This document shows positions 22,941-34,559 of a stretch of 64,000 nucleotides of DNA, one piece after another. Within the stretch, counting starts at the first letter, position 1, and every line of letters begins with the position of its first letter. The DNA comes from Gracilaria vermiculophylla (Eukaryota > Rhodophyta > Florideophyceae > Gracilariales > Gracilariaceae), in the NCBI GenBank assembly GCA_019155205.2, contig JAHNZQ020003150.1:2570727-2634726 (forward strand). Reading direction: 5' to 3'. A model generated the notes under the pieces. That model made no database searches, was not told the DNA's origin, and saw only the letters and a list, made by a program, of their open reading frames with translations. Made by a program: the position numbers and the translations under genes.

Positions 22941-23048
22941 TGTAGCGCAATAGCTCGCAAGTGGTTTAAGCACAGGAAAAAGTCTGAATATTCTTCTGCA
23001 GAGGTAGTTCAGTGGTAGAGCCCTCTCGAGGGAACAAAATAAAAATGT
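22941..23048 (-). repeat. gypsy-2 3' LTR, detached 3' end
   Basis: Matches the 34714-34820 end of the 5' LTR: TGTAGCGCAATAGCTCGCAAG and GAGGTAGTTCAGTGGTAGAGC. It supplies exactly the part missing from 24381-25048, showing that 23049-24380 is an insertion. Confidence 0.75.
23011..23035 (+). promoter_or_regulatory. tRNA box-A-like block in the LTR antisense strand
   Basis: GGTAGTTCAGTGGTAGAGC followed by a CCCTCTCGAGGG hairpin. The first part matches the D-arm/box A of tRNA-Gly-like genes. It recurs as GGTAGTTCGGCGGTAGAGC at 34779, and on the other strand near 24302 and 53280. It lies on the same strand as the aORF. No box B follows at tRNA distance. Confidence 0.35.
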
Positions 23049-24380
23049 CAGTGAAGTGCACGCCCGTTTTTTCGCATATTCCCGCACATAGGCTCGTGCT
23101 GAAAATCCGCAAGAGGGGAATCATACGACTAAGTCCCACGTAAACGGTCGGCCCCACGCGTCTTTCGCGTTGTTAGATGAAGTGCCTGTGCTGTCACTGA
23201 CAATTTAATGTTCCGGGGACCATGGGCTGCGTTGAATGTTGACTCTGTCTGGTACACGTGTGCAGGTGTGCTACTCGGCACGTTGTTCACTAACTTATGG
23301 TTTTCAGGTGTACACATTGCAAACTCAGCTTAATGTACACCGGATATATTTTAGTGTAATGTGCCTGTTCATGGTAACTATACACACACATTGCTGTATG
23401 GACACGAGTGGTGGTGGAATACAGGGAGTGTAAGGTGGTTGAGTGAATTTGTGCATTGTCATGGTCTCGTGAGTGTACGAAACTGTCATGCCTTGTTGTG
23501 CCTTGCTGTTGTAAGCATTATTGAATTGTGGCTAGTACATTTATGTCATGTTACAATATGATTGGTAGTATTGAGTGTCTCGCCTTTGTAGTGTAATTTC
23601 TGATGCAACCTAGTCGGCGCGACTGAACCACTATATAAGTCGTGGTCGAGGCACCTCCAAGTAAATCCAAGCTAGAGCTGGCGAACGTTCTTAATATCCC
23701 TCCAACCTTTCTTTGCCCCTCTGACCTCCAATACGCGTGTGGCGTGGGGGACTCCCGGAAGGCTCGGTGCCTGGCACAGAGCACGGACGGTGGCCCAGAT
23801 GGTCGGTATTTATTTATTTATTTAGTAGTTTTCCTATTTACTTATTTAGCACTACAGTACTAAAGGGCGCCGGCATCCCTGCCCTCGCCCTCGGTAACCG
23901 GTAACCGAAGTTCCGGCTGTGAGCCTTCCGCCTACGTCAGTATTTACCACTCACTGGGGACATCCCGTAGCGTACGGTTGATCATCGGTCTTGTTAACTT
24001 AGAGCGCCCATACTTGGGTATGTTACCAGTCTCATTGTGCTCGGTCCTGTACAAGAATCTTTACGACTCGCCGTTATTTGCCTAACTTCTTTCCCCCTCT
24101 TTACCACCGTTGTGGTACATCCATTAACTTGCGGATCCCGCGACCCGCGGTCCTTCTTTATTTCCCATCTCGTTCCTCCAAGGAGACACCAGACACACGT
24201 ACACCCAACTAGTGGGGATCTTCCTTATATTTCTCCCGCCAAAAGCTGCCAGGAAACCTTGATCTTACACCTCACACTATTGTGTTCTCCTTCGAGAGGG
24301 CTCTACCGCTGAACTAACTCTACAGAAGAAGATTCGGGCTTCTTCGTTTGCTTTTCCGGCTTGCGGGGCATTGCACTACA
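23049..24380 (+). repeat. Solo LTR of the gypsy-2 family, opposite orientation
   Basis: Starts TGAAGTGCACGCCCG and ends CATTGCACTACA, full family termini, on the + strand. It is inserted in the gypsy-2 3' LTR. The flanks GTCAG and CTCGT both align with GTCGG of the intact LTR, consistent with a diverged 5-bp duplication. Its LTR sequence is broken by about 555 bp of other DNA (about 23163-23718). Confidence 0.7.
23163..23718. mobile_element. Unassigned insertion inside the solo LTR
   Basis: Alignment with the other LTRs resumes at CCTCCAATACGCG (about 23715), so this block is foreign. It starts near TGTTAGATGAAG, has a TATATAAG box at 23632 and no coding sequence; this would suit a solo LTR of a copia element, but no second copy or clear duplication is present. 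Confidence 0.4.
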
Positions 24381-25048
24381 CTCGTGTGTCAGACGGAGAT
24401 CGCCCCTGCAGCATTTTGCGCGAGACTTTTAAACGAAATCCCCAATAGGTGGGTGCATGAGTGTGCGGTGCCTTCATAGAGGAAAGTGGTTGAAAATGAA
24501 GGGAAAGCGAGGGTCGCGAGATTCATAACGTGGAGGATGTACCACCAAGATGGTGATTAAAAGAGGTAGCCACAAGGCAAAAGACTGCGGCCCATAAAAA
24601 ATCTAGAACGAAAAGCAAGCAAAATGAAACTATTAGTATACCCAAGTATGGGCACTTTCAGCAAACAAGGCGGATGATCAACCGTTTGCTACGGGATATC
24701 CCTCGTGTGAGACAAATACCGACGTAAGTGGAAAGCTCAGAGCCGTAACGTTGATCACCGTTTAACCGTTACTAAGGTCAGCGGTAGGGATGCCGACGAC
24801 CTTAATTACTGTAGTGCTAAACAAGTATATAGAAAAACTACTAAATAAATAAATAAATACTCGAGCATTTTTGACACCACCCATGCACTGTCCGTGGCAC
24901 CGCAACTCCATGAAATTCCCATGTTCCATGATTGAAACTCTTACCGCCGGCTGCTCGCGCGGGACTTTTTCATATGAGTCTTATACCGTCGGCTGCTCTG
25001 TACGAGCCCGTAGGTCGGAATACCCCCGAAAAATCGGCGTGCACTTCA
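24381..25048 (-). repeat. gypsy-2 3' LTR, main part
   Basis: Read on the minus strand it starts TGAAGTGCACGCC at 25048. It contains the AAATAAATAAATAAATA-type tract (24842-24860) and GATATCCCGTAGC. It is interrupted at 24381; the missing 3' end is at 22941-23048. Confidence 0.8.
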
Positions 25049-25060
25049 TATCCCCCCCCG
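25049..25060 (-). other. gypsy-2 polypurine tract
   Basis: On the minus strand CGGGGGGGGATA directly precedes the 3' LTR start (TGAAGTGCACG at 25048). The same tract, AAGGGGGGGATA, precedes the LTR of gypsy-4 at 52604-52615. It would prime plus-strand DNA synthesis. Confidence 0.75.
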
Positions 25061-25106
25061 TAACCGACGGCCCGAACCCGATGTGGGCGTACTGCAGGCG
25101 AAAAAC

Positions 25107-26890
25107 ATGCATAACTGTGCGCTCTCTTCCGGTTCGCCAGGATGCCATGGCAGTGAACCGGCAATGCACCCAACAATCGTTGACCGAGCTTCTTTCTCAT
25201 TTCAACCGCTCCCGTCTTCGACGGCTTCTCCGATCGGACAAAATTGTTGCCCCAACCTGAGCGCCCCGTCTCCGTACACTCCGATTTTGTAGGAAAACAA
25301 CGGCCCGAATGCCAAAATAAACTGTTCACAGGTTTTTGCACGGTTTTCGCTCCGCCAGCTGCTTCTCTTGTTAGTTGCAGGGCGAATAAATCCACCATCG
25401 AGAACGCTGACGGCTGAAAATGGCCGTCGTGCGATTTTCTGATGGGACGCAGCCCGCTAACCAGACACAGAGCGATGCAGCTCCAGTTTGCACAGTGGTT
25501 ACTCCCAACTGCTTTAGGGAACACATAAGTTCTTTAGCGTTCGGTCAATAGGGCTGATGTCTTTCCAGGGGATCGTCACGCCATTTTCGTGGATCAAAGA
25601 GATGGGAGGACCAGCGTCGCCTTACAGACGCACCAAGTCCGACGAGGCCGGAAAGATTACCTTCCTGCATCGCACGCTGCGTTGGTGCATTTGGCACACC
25701 GAAAGCAGAGCCATGCATCGCTTAAGTTGATGATCCCGTATGAATTTCAGTTCTATGTGGGTTTTTACCGAATTTGCAGGTAAATTGGCTATTGCAACTT
25801 CTCTGCGGAACAGGAAACTCTCAAATGGCGGAACTTCCCCAACGCGAGGAAGAAGGGCCTTTGCACGACTTGACCAATCCTCCAGGCGGAGTTACGATAC
25901 TTATCACAGTCGTACTGATCGAACTTCTTGCAGAACTGCATCAGTTTTGAACGGAAGGCACGCTCCCGAATGGCATACTTTGTCCCGTATCAGAATTTAC
26001 AAGGCGAAAAAAACGCCCCGGTACACCGAAAAGGTCAGCATGTCCCCTTACCACCGTGGCGGAATCACGTGGAGGCTTATTGTGGGTGCAACGTCATATT
26101 CCTTCCGGTTCTCACCTTTCTGGGGTCCTATCTCGTGAACGACCCGCATGCGGAGATATGGTTGGTGATAATTACAGAACAGGCTGTCCGCACGGCTGCG
26201 AATCTTCTTCCGGAGGCATACGACCAATACCGGCTGTGGTACATGCAATTGCTTGTGTATGCTACCATTGATCACCTTGAAATACCTATTCTATTCGAAA
26301 GGGTAGCCAACTGCTAAGAAGTTGCGTGCCTTATCGATTTCATCGAGTCCGTCCATTAAGATGAAGTACCGGTGAAAATGAGCGGGCGTGGTAAAGCTGG
26401 GCCCGGGGGTCATGGTCAGCGTCTGAGAAGGAACACCGCACGAGTGCGAGATTTCGTTCACTTCGACTCATGGATAGTCCGAGAAATTAGCCGCGAGAAG
26501 GTGGTAGAATATCGGGTGGCTTCGAAAAGTATTCCAGTTGGGCACCCAATCGGTTATAACGACCCAGATGAGTGGTGTTGCTCCTTCGAGTAGGAAGATC
26601 CGGCGGTCGATAAAAAGCGGAGAACTCCGGGAAAAGGTGACCTCGAAGAGGACAATGAAGGAACGATGGCCGCAGCTGACCTGCATGAGCAAGGGCCTGG
26701 GGCACCAGTAATGAACTCGCCATTCGCTTCGGTGCAGGCCAAAACAGAGGCTGTTCAAGGTAACGTGGCTTGATTATCAGTCCCAGCTCTTCCTGGAAAT
26801 CCCGGTGGCTTCTTTTTGAAAATTAGGCTCTCTCGACGGGTGCCAACGAGTCAGACGGCATCCCAAACTTCCTCCGCGGCTATGGCTTGA
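25107..26890 (+). pseudogene. Antisense ORF of gypsy-2 (aORF copy 1)
   Basis: Lies on the strand opposite to gag-pol, between the chromodomain and the 3' LTR, opening about 60 bp from the LTR. The start is set by a conserved ATG (MH...SGSPG) shared with copy 2 at 52558. Shared blocks in order: SGSPG-x2-G-x-EP, LPSSTASP, GPNAK, YRLWYMQ...HLEIP, EVACLIDFIESVH, RRNTARVRDFVHFDSW, DEWC, HEQGPGAPVMNS, AWLSVPALPGNPGG-like. Copy 1 has an extra part of about 800 bp (25420-26220) that copy 2 lacks, containing LPPWRNHVEAYCG and a hydrophobic-helical segment. Two or more frames and several stops (for example within FE-stop-EDP) break it. I recognise no domain. It is not gag, which is on the other strand at 33-34 kb. 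Confidence 0.6.
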
Positions 26891-27390
26891 GCGTTTGCGA
26901 CATATCTGGTGACCTTTTTGCCATGCGAAAAATCCTTGCAAACCACCTTAGCGGAATGCTTCTGCCTCTCAATGGTTAAATGGTTTAGTCCTTTTCAATT
27001 CTCCCCTAAGGCGGTATGTTGCTTTAAACCTGTGTCTTGTTTCCATTTTTCCTGTTTGCAGGATTTCTGCTCCATTTTCCGCAAAGGTGTTTACGCGTGG
27101 TGGCTCCGAAACTAGTCACCACAAAATTACGGTGATTTCGGCGTCGCCGGAAATGTTCGCCATGTGAATAGGAAAAACTATTCCTGTGGTTACGATGATC
27201 ATCGGCCCGCAAGCTGGATAAATAAATCATTCGTAGTTGCTCCGAAAAACTGAAGAGCGAAATGCAGTGGCGCTTACCAGAACTACTGCATCTGCGTCAG
27301 GATGCCCGTTCGACCGGAATTTTATCCTGATCAGCCGTTGCACAGCATGGCTGGAGTCGCTGTGCCCACCTTTTAGTGGTAGCGTACCTG

Positions 27391-29930
27391 GAAAGCATGT
27401 AAGAGATGTTCAATCGGCTCGGCAGTGGCGGACCACGGGTCGTAACTGTTCCCGCGTACATGGTACTGTTGCCTTTCCTCTTTGTTGTGCGAGGGTCCGA
27501 TGATGCATTCAACGACATGTTCTAGTATATGAATCGTCCGGTCATGCCTGTTTATCTTGGTTTCCTCCTGCGCTGAGGTGTGGCTTCCCGTTTCGGGTTT
27601 TGGTTTCTCATCTTGGGATGTTCGCTTCAGCTTCCCGGCATTCCGGTTTGACCGAGAGTCTGTGCGGCTCCCACTCGCGGGGTGATGCCGTGGCGCTTAC
27701 TGCTTTCACATTTCTGCCTCACGTGTGCTGCGGAATCCCCGTGAGCGGCTCGATTGTGCGAGCTCGCCCCTCCCCTGACAGATACACGCGGTTCGGCGAG
27801 CGACCAGTCTCAATTTTTGGAGCCGTTTTGCTTGTCAGGGTGCTGGTCATATCCAAAAACTTTCCCTCTCTTCGGGCCACATCTCCATGCTATACATGTA
27901 GTTTCTCTCTGGAGGCTGGCACGTGCCGGCGCACCACTTGCAATCGGCCAGCTCCGCGAATGCTCTGCACTTGCTGTCACGGGTGTTCTTGTTTGCTTGC
28001 CTTGGTGAGGGCTCTAGGCGATGGCGTCTCGCGATTTTCGTTTCCAACTTGGTTGGTGGTTTTGACTCGTTCAAAAAGGGCGTCCGGCCCGACCGAGGTC
28101 TGCAAAGAGTTCGCAACGGTGTCCATGGTTAAAGCTTTTGTATTTTTGGAGCTTGCCTTCGTCATGAAGGGTGTCATCGTCGGGGCTCTCTATTGTGTGG
28201 GCTACGATCTATAGTGTGGGCTGCGACGAAGATTAACGCATCTATGGGTCATGCCATGTTTCCCGTTCTGATGGCGAACAGACAACCTCCTTGAGAGAAT
28301 TGCAAGAGAGATCCTGCCTCTCTTTGATGGAGTGGCCGGAGACACAGATTGAACTGCTTGACAGGTAAATATTTCAGTTCGAACTGGACTCTTTGTGGGT
28401 TGGTCATCCTGGGCAGGCCATTTCAAGAAGTTCCACTTGTCTCCCGTCACGTACGGGGGATCTAAAAAACCCCGGGAGTGGTGCGGCAAGACGGCAGGCC
28501 GTGTGATTGCCTGTCTAGCAGATGTTGCTGGTGGACGCGAGGCCACTTTGTTCTGTCGGATTGAGCGGTAGAGGATGACCTCCGAGGAGGTAGGAGTAGC
28601 CGGGGTGCCTCGATCACGTGGCAGAAATTCGTCGTTGTCGTTCATGGCAACCACGACTGTATCGGTTGCGGCCAAGATCCCATTCAATGGACCGTCAGTC
28701 TCAAGCGAGAGTTTATGGCGCTTCTTCCTTTTGGAGGTAAAGAATTCTTTACGAATTAACACAACGTCGCAGACTTCAATAGAGTCTAGCGCGTTCTTAC
28801 CGCATGCAAGCGTCGACGTCCCACTTGTAAGTGGCTTGAACACGTGCTATGGACTTCCGCGCAGCGCGGACTAATTTCTTCAAAAAATAGTTCCTCGGTT
28901 TACGGTCGTCACCCACAGATGGGAAAGTGCCAAGCGTAGCTTGGAATTCTAAAGTCGCCGGAGGTGGAATCCGCAACAACACCCACTGAGACGGTGGCAA
29001 ATCGGTACTTTGGTGAACGTACATGATGTATGCGAACATCATCACGTCCGTGTGCAAGTCCCAGATTTTTAGGTAAACGGCAACATAAAATCGCAGAGAA
29101 GCGAGGATAGTACGCTGAAAGCGTTAAACATGCCCATTATATTGAGGGTTGTATGTCGCAGTGAACAGGTTCTTCAAACCCAGGATAAGACAAACATTCT
29201 GTAAGAAATTAGACGTAAATTGTTTTCCTATATCGGATAGTAAGTCTACTGGATGTCCACATCTGAATATCCAATGCGTAACGAACGCATCGGCAACCGT
29301 ATGGGGCGTAATTCTCCGTAGAGAGACAGATCAAACCTTTTTCGAAAACCGGTCTGTGATAACAAGTATGAAATTGTTGCCTCTCTGGGTCGTGAAAAGT
29401 TGACCGACAATGTCGATCGCAACATCTCCAACGGGGCCCGTGCAGTGAAAAGCGAGAGTTCTGTTTTATGTTTGCCGAGCTTCACCCTGTCTCCCACCCA
29501 CTGTGGGCAGAAACGCAGAGTTTCGTAGCTGTCGACCGCCTTGGCAGGCCAGTGCACCTCTCTTCTGAGGGTCAGGCATAGCTTCCCAACGCCCGCGAGG
29601 CTGCTCATCTTCGTGTATTACGAAAAATGCGACACACGCGTTTTGCAAGGGGTGAGGAACTACGATATGAAGGGAGGGATCGACGGTGTGGACTAGATAC
29701 CAGACGTCAGTAACACTCAAAGGGAGAAGCTTAGCACCGTTGATACGGCCTCGTATCTCCATGCAGAACGATTTGGCAAGTTGTTCTCTAATTATTTTCT
29801 CCGGTTGTACCAGTACAAAGCATCCCGGTACGGGGTTCTCATTGTCACTCTCACTTTCAGCTGGGGTATTGTCAATATCAGCTACGAATTTCAAATCGAC
29901 TGGCCGCTCCGGTTCCGTCGAGTCCATCAC
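27391..29930 (-). pseudogene. gypsy-2 integrase and chromodomain
   Basis: The zinc region is spread over two frames (VIHEDEQPRGRWEAM and LTLRREVHWPAKAVDSYETLRFCPQ, as in H-x-G...RR-x-YWP-x-M...C). The core entry is DIVGQLFTTQRGNNFILVITDR. MFAYIMYVHQSTDLPPSQWVLLRIPP is the C-terminal core helix; the region around NALDSIEVCDVVLIRKEFF is the GPY/F-type tail. A chromodomain sits at 27545-27391: IHILEHVVECIIGPSHNKE, QQYHVR and AEPIEHLLHAF. It aligns with that of gypsy-4, with the aromatic W of HVRW replaced by G. Chromodomains direct insertion to heterochromatin. Confidence 0.75.
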
Positions 29931-29979
29931 ATCCGGACTGGAGGACTCTACAGTGAAACACGGCAGTTCACCGTCCTAC

Positions 29980-30500
29980 GAAGGAACAGCTTTCTCGAAA
30001 TTGGGTAGGGAGGATAGGTCGTCAGCCTGGGTGTTCTGTGCATTCTTTTTGTGTACCACTTGGAAGTCGTATTCCGCTAGGCGGAGTCTCCGTCGCATGA
30101 AGAAACCTCAGGGGTCGGAAATTTTCATTAACAACCTCAGTGAGGATTGATCCATGTAAACAGTAAAATGCACCCCCATGAGATGTGGGCGAATGTTGGA
30201 CAGTGCCCATACGACTGCGAGCCACTCCTACTTCGCCCCGAATTAGTTCCGCTCGTGCTAATTGAGAGAGCGTGACCAATAGCAAAATGGGTATCGTTCT
30301 TCTCTAGGGCTGTTTTGATAGAGTGCGCAACCAACTTTATAGTCGCTCGAATCCGTATCATCGGAGTATTCAACACGCGGTTTGGATAAGAACAAGATCG
30401 TTGCTGTAATAACGGCCTCCCTAAGGGAGTTAAAAGCTTTCGTTTGATCGGATGTGAACGGTTACTGTTTGGCTGGCTGACCTTGGCGCAACAGCACATT
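29980..30500 (-). pseudogene. gypsy-2 RNase H
   Basis: Recognisable blocks in mixed frames: TSDQTKAFNSLREAVI, DDTDSSDYKVGCALYQ (where the first Asp belongs), VVWALSNIRPHLMG and SLRWLL, ending with KKNAQNTQADDLSSLP, the usual RNase H to integrase linker (N-x-x-A-D-x-L-S). Frameshifts throughout. Confidence 0.7.
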
Positions 30501-31330
30501 GAGATTTGCGGCAATATCCGAGAAAATCAGCATGGACCGTCTGTATGCGTTGACCAGGCTCAAGAAGAAGCGTAGCTCTGCCTGCGTTCTGGTTTCCTTT
30601 CCCTTGGACAGAGATTTAACACGAGCTTTCTCGATCGATGACTGTCCAACATGGATTATGTGCCATAAAGTACTTCACTGTATCTGAGGAGAACTTGCAC
30701 TTCCTCAGTTTGAGGGTCACCCCTACATCGCGTAGAACGGTCACGTCCTCCCTCACAAGAGTGACGTGGTCATCTAGTTTATCTGAGAATACGACGATTT
30801 CATCCAGGTACACGAGACACATCCGTCACTTAAAATGACTCAACTGGATGGGATGACAATGGCTCGGTGGAATGCACGAGGGGCATTTGTGAGCCCAAAG
30901 GGTATCCGCATGAAGCAGATGTAGCTAGAATGACAAACGAACGTGGTCTTGTCGTGGTTTATGTCGGAAACGGAGACATTCTAGTAGCTTTAACTTGCAT
31001 TTAATGCGTTAAAGACTTTGGAACTCTCAGGAGAGTCGATATAATATTCAATACCAAGAATGAGGTACGCTTCGCGTATCGTTACGGAATGGGGATGGCG
31101 ATAGTCGACGCACTCCTCCAGGCTCAGTCAAAATCCAGACCTCTCACATTTGGAGATGCCCAAGACGACTGAGTAGGTTCTAGCACACCTGCACAGAACA
31201 CCTTGTTCACTTGGAACTGCTCTTCCTTTCGTCCCTTTGATCTGGCCGTGTAAGGGTGCTGTGTCACCGACCTTGCGTCTGGCTGCAGATCAATACGGTG
31301 TTAATTTGCAAAAATCTCCCAAATGGGGCC
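30500..31330 (-). pseudogene. gypsy-2 reverse transcriptase
   Basis: Minus strand: IDLQPDARSVTQHPYTA and GVLEPTQSSWASPNV at about 31150-31300; FMRIPFGLTNAPRAFHRAI at about 30850-30930; then CLVYLDEIVVFSDKL (30822 downward). The catalytic YLDD has become YLDE. The segment GVTLKLRKCKFSSDTVKYF follows. Frames change at least three times. Dead by both frameshift and active-site change. Confidence 0.8.
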
Positions 31331-31997
31331 GTCTCACGTCATGGTCAACAACTGTAGCATATTACGGAGGTGCTCGCGGCGTAACTCCGGAATGTGTCCA
31401 AGGTTAAGATCGTCGAGTGCCTTCGGGGGGTCTATCGCGTCAGAGCTTGTCGGCGTGCGGCTTTCTCTCTCACTGGTCTCTGCCATGCCCTGGTCTGACG
31501 AAGTTACTTACTAGTCGGTACGCGATAGCATCCCCTCTCCCGGAGACATTTCTCCAATCCTCTTTGCAGCACTGTCGTCAGGGACAATCCCGAGGAACTC
31601 AGCCATGGTCATTTTCGTGGGGAACATTGCCAGTTCGTGTGGCGTGACCGAGCAAATGACTTGGGTTTTCACCAGATACTGGGAAGTGTTACCAAGGTTG
31701 GCGAACAGGGTGCGGAACGAGTATCCGGTGTCACCTGCGCAGTGCTGTTTGCAATGGCTAATTGGTACTTCTCGTACACCGAGGAAAAAAGTTGAACAAC
31801 TCATACACCCTGTAGACAGGAAGTCACATCCCCAATAACTTAAGTTTCTGCCCGGAACCGGATCGAAGCAGCTCCCCGGAGCTTTCTCGATTTCGACGAG
31901 ACGGGGGGGCATGCTGCGCAACAAGGAGAGGTACCCGTCTCCAGAAGGCATTCTTTATGAGACGTCGAACGATCGGAACGGAGGATCCATCTTCCAA

Positions 31998-32327
31998 TTA
32001 TACACGTATTTGGCGGATTCGGATGACATCGATGAAGCGGTCGCAGTGGTCACATCCCAGTATCACAGGAGTTGCTAATGACTGGCAAACCACAAAGTCG
32101 AGCTTCACCATCAAGCTTCTCAGAAGTACGATTACGTCGGTGGTTCCCACCGTTTTCAACTGGTTATTGTTCGCACCCTCGATGTCAAGCGCTGTTCCAT
32201 GACGAATTCGAGACAGTAAATGTTGGTGACATACAGATTTAACGACAAAGACGAGGGATGTACCGGTATCTTGCACCGTGAGATTCCGTATAATAGACTG
32301 AGGGCTTAGCCCAAGATTCGCATACAC
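31998..32327 (-). pseudogene. gypsy-2 protease
   Basis: The active site reads VQDTGTSLVFV (D-T-G-T-S), and the flap and C-terminal helix end in VILGCDHCDRF, typical of gypsy proteases (V-I-L-G-x-D-x-x). The frame is open for 109 codons, so the catalytic residues survive although its neighbours are broken. It would process the polyprotein. Confidence 0.75.
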
Positions 32328-32879
32328 CTAATGATTACGCTTGTCCATTTCCAGGACTCTATTCGAGAATCGGTGATATTTCACCCGTATGTACGGTCGA
32401 CGAAAAATAGCGAATCGTTCCGAATCCACGTCTTCTGTGTCCTTTCTGGTTAGGATTCTCCGCCGGAAGCGAGGCGACAGTGCCTCAAGTGTCGCACACC
32501 TCGACCTTGTGGACGCCTCACCTGAAGAAGAGACTCCTACGGTTTGTTTTTCTGGTTCGGGATGTCCTAAATGCGTCGCTAAGTTTCCTCTGTAGCGATA
32601 TCTTGGCCATTTTGTCAATGGTATCCTGCCGAAGCGGAATTCGTTTTTAGCTCCTTTCCATGTAGGCCGTACTGGTCCCACCGGTCCATGCGGCATGAGC
32701 GGGTTTGGTGAGACTGCGCTTAAGTCCGTCTTGGCATGGAGATAGACCGCACTGGGAACCGATGCCTTCTTCTTCCGATTGGGGGCGTAGTAACTGGCTG
32801 AAATCAAAGGCAACTCTCGGATCGAGAGAAGACACTGCGGTGAAGTGTGAACATGGTTATGGCACAGATGAAAGTTCAA

Positions 32880-34401
32880 CCCTATTGCGTGACGCACGGT
32901 AATATTACGAACATCGGGGACTTGTCATTGCGTGCCGGAGTTTGACAAGACTGGACGTTGGTTACGGACAAAGCCGTTTTGAAACATAACAAGAGGGACC
33001 TAAACCTGTCCGTTACCAGCGAGTATTGCTTTATCATCTCACGCGGTTCTTTACGTTCCCTCCGTCGTAGACGGGAGCTGCAAAGTAGGGACCGACGGAG
33101 AATCGCCTGTGGCAAAGTGAACACTGTCATACCTTGTTTATGGCTACTATTCATTCATGAGAAAACGAGAGGGAGACATGTTCTTCACGACCAACGCATT
33201 GCCGGATCTTGACCTCTAATGGGGGTGGTGAGCACAATGCGAATCACCTTCAGCTTGTGTGTAGTGCACAAACTTTAGGTAAGTGAAACTCGTCTTATCT
33301 TACCGACACCGGGCAATCAAGGATTTGATCGCGGGGATCAACCCGTCGGTGAACATGGTACTCCGCTGAGTAGAGGGACAAACGTTACGACAACGGTGGA
33401 AAGCCTTGATAACGCGTACCGTATAGTCGGTTTCCGTCTCTCCATTTTTCTGACGGGTGTCTTGCAGAGCAACAATTGCGGACTGAACCGCCTGGTTGGT
33501 TACATAGGAACGCGGCAGGTATGTCACTGCTTCCGGCCTGCAACGTGTCCCTTCTTCGGAGATTCGCCTTGAACCTCTTACATAGTTGTTGGTTTTCAGC
33601 CACCACCTGAAAGACGTACGGCAAGGTCACATAAGCGTGCACCTCGTTTATCCCGAATACATCGACTTCGGCGACAAATAGAGCAAAAAAATCCAATAAA
33701 AGTATTGGGTCGTCTCCATAAAAGTTGTGTTAATCCAGCGTGGGTTGCGTACTTTTGATGAAATCCCGCACTCTTCCCGTGTCACAGGATGTTCTTTTCG
33801 TAGCGAAATCTTCCAGCCGGTAGTAATGGTAAAACAAAAGCATTCGATATATCGGGATCGTCGGCTTTAATTCCTTGACACCAAGGTGCCACCTGCCCTT
33901 TGTGCGTGCCTTAATAGCACCAGCAGTGCCCCACGACCATTTGGAGCGAGATGAGGGCTCCTTTGGATCCTTAGCATCAGACTCCAAGCTTTCAGAACCT
34001 TCCAAATCACTAGGTGAAGAACTCGACGATGTTAATATGAAATCATACTGGGCATGCTTGTGCCCTATTGACTTCCGCCTACGGCGGTCCTTCGGTATCT
34101 CTCTTTGATTGTCGCGTTGAGAGACTGCAGCTGGCTCAGCCGGAACTTGTGGGTCCGCCAGGAGAGACATTTCATATGTCTTGAGACGAGACCGAACATT
34201 GTGAAACCTGGTTTCAACCACTTCTACAAAAGCATCCGGTCCACCGAAACATTCTAGTATCGTGTTGACATCTGACCTCAGAAGACTCAAGTTCGTGACC
34301 ATCTCACTTACGGGGTTAGTCTCAAAAATCTCCCGTAGGATGGCGAACTCCCTCGGAAGGGTTTCATGGGCAGTTAGTAACGCGTGGAACTGCCCCACCA
34401 A
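32880..34401 (-). pseudogene. gypsy-2 gag
   Basis: A 223-residue frame (34401-33730) begins with the helical N-terminus and has a Ser-rich acidic linker. Then, in other frames, come LDFFALFVAEVDVFGINEVHAY...LPYVF and ALQDTRQKNGETETDYTVRV...FTDGLIPAI, both typical of Ty3/gypsy capsid (RQ-x-E-T-V-x-E-Y and F-x-x-G-L). A zinc knuckle variant FHLCHNHVHTSPQC lies at about 32835-32880. Frameshifts near 33700 and 33400 and a break before the knuckle make it non-coding. Confidence 0.75.
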
Positions 34402-34492
34402 GCTGGGAAGAGATCTCGATTTTACGAGTCATGGCTTAAAGAATTGGGAGCCTTCGCGGCTAGACTCGATTCAGAGCAGATCTGGATCCGTG

Positions 34493-34559
34493 AAGGCAAC
34501 TAATGGCCTGATTGATCACCACCATGAAGCAACTAATGGCCTGATTGATCACCACCATG
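34493..34559. repeat. 33-bp tandem duplication in gypsy-2 leader
   Basis: CAACTAATGGCCTGATTGATC and the following ACCACCATG occur twice head to tail (copies end at 34526 and 34559) with no mismatch in the shared 30 bases. In a heavily decayed element this must be a recent slip. Confidence 0.9.

Noticed and set aside
23011..23045. Box-A-like block read as a tRNA gene
   Set aside because: No anticodon loop of seven bases, no box B and no acceptor stem.
27600..28214. 204-codon open frame on the + strand
   Set aside because: It is antisense to the gypsy-2 integrase tail. Its resemblance to a minus-strand frame at 50.65-50.93 kb is explained by DNA homology of the integrase tails of gypsy-2 and gypsy-4, with no good start or conserved stop.
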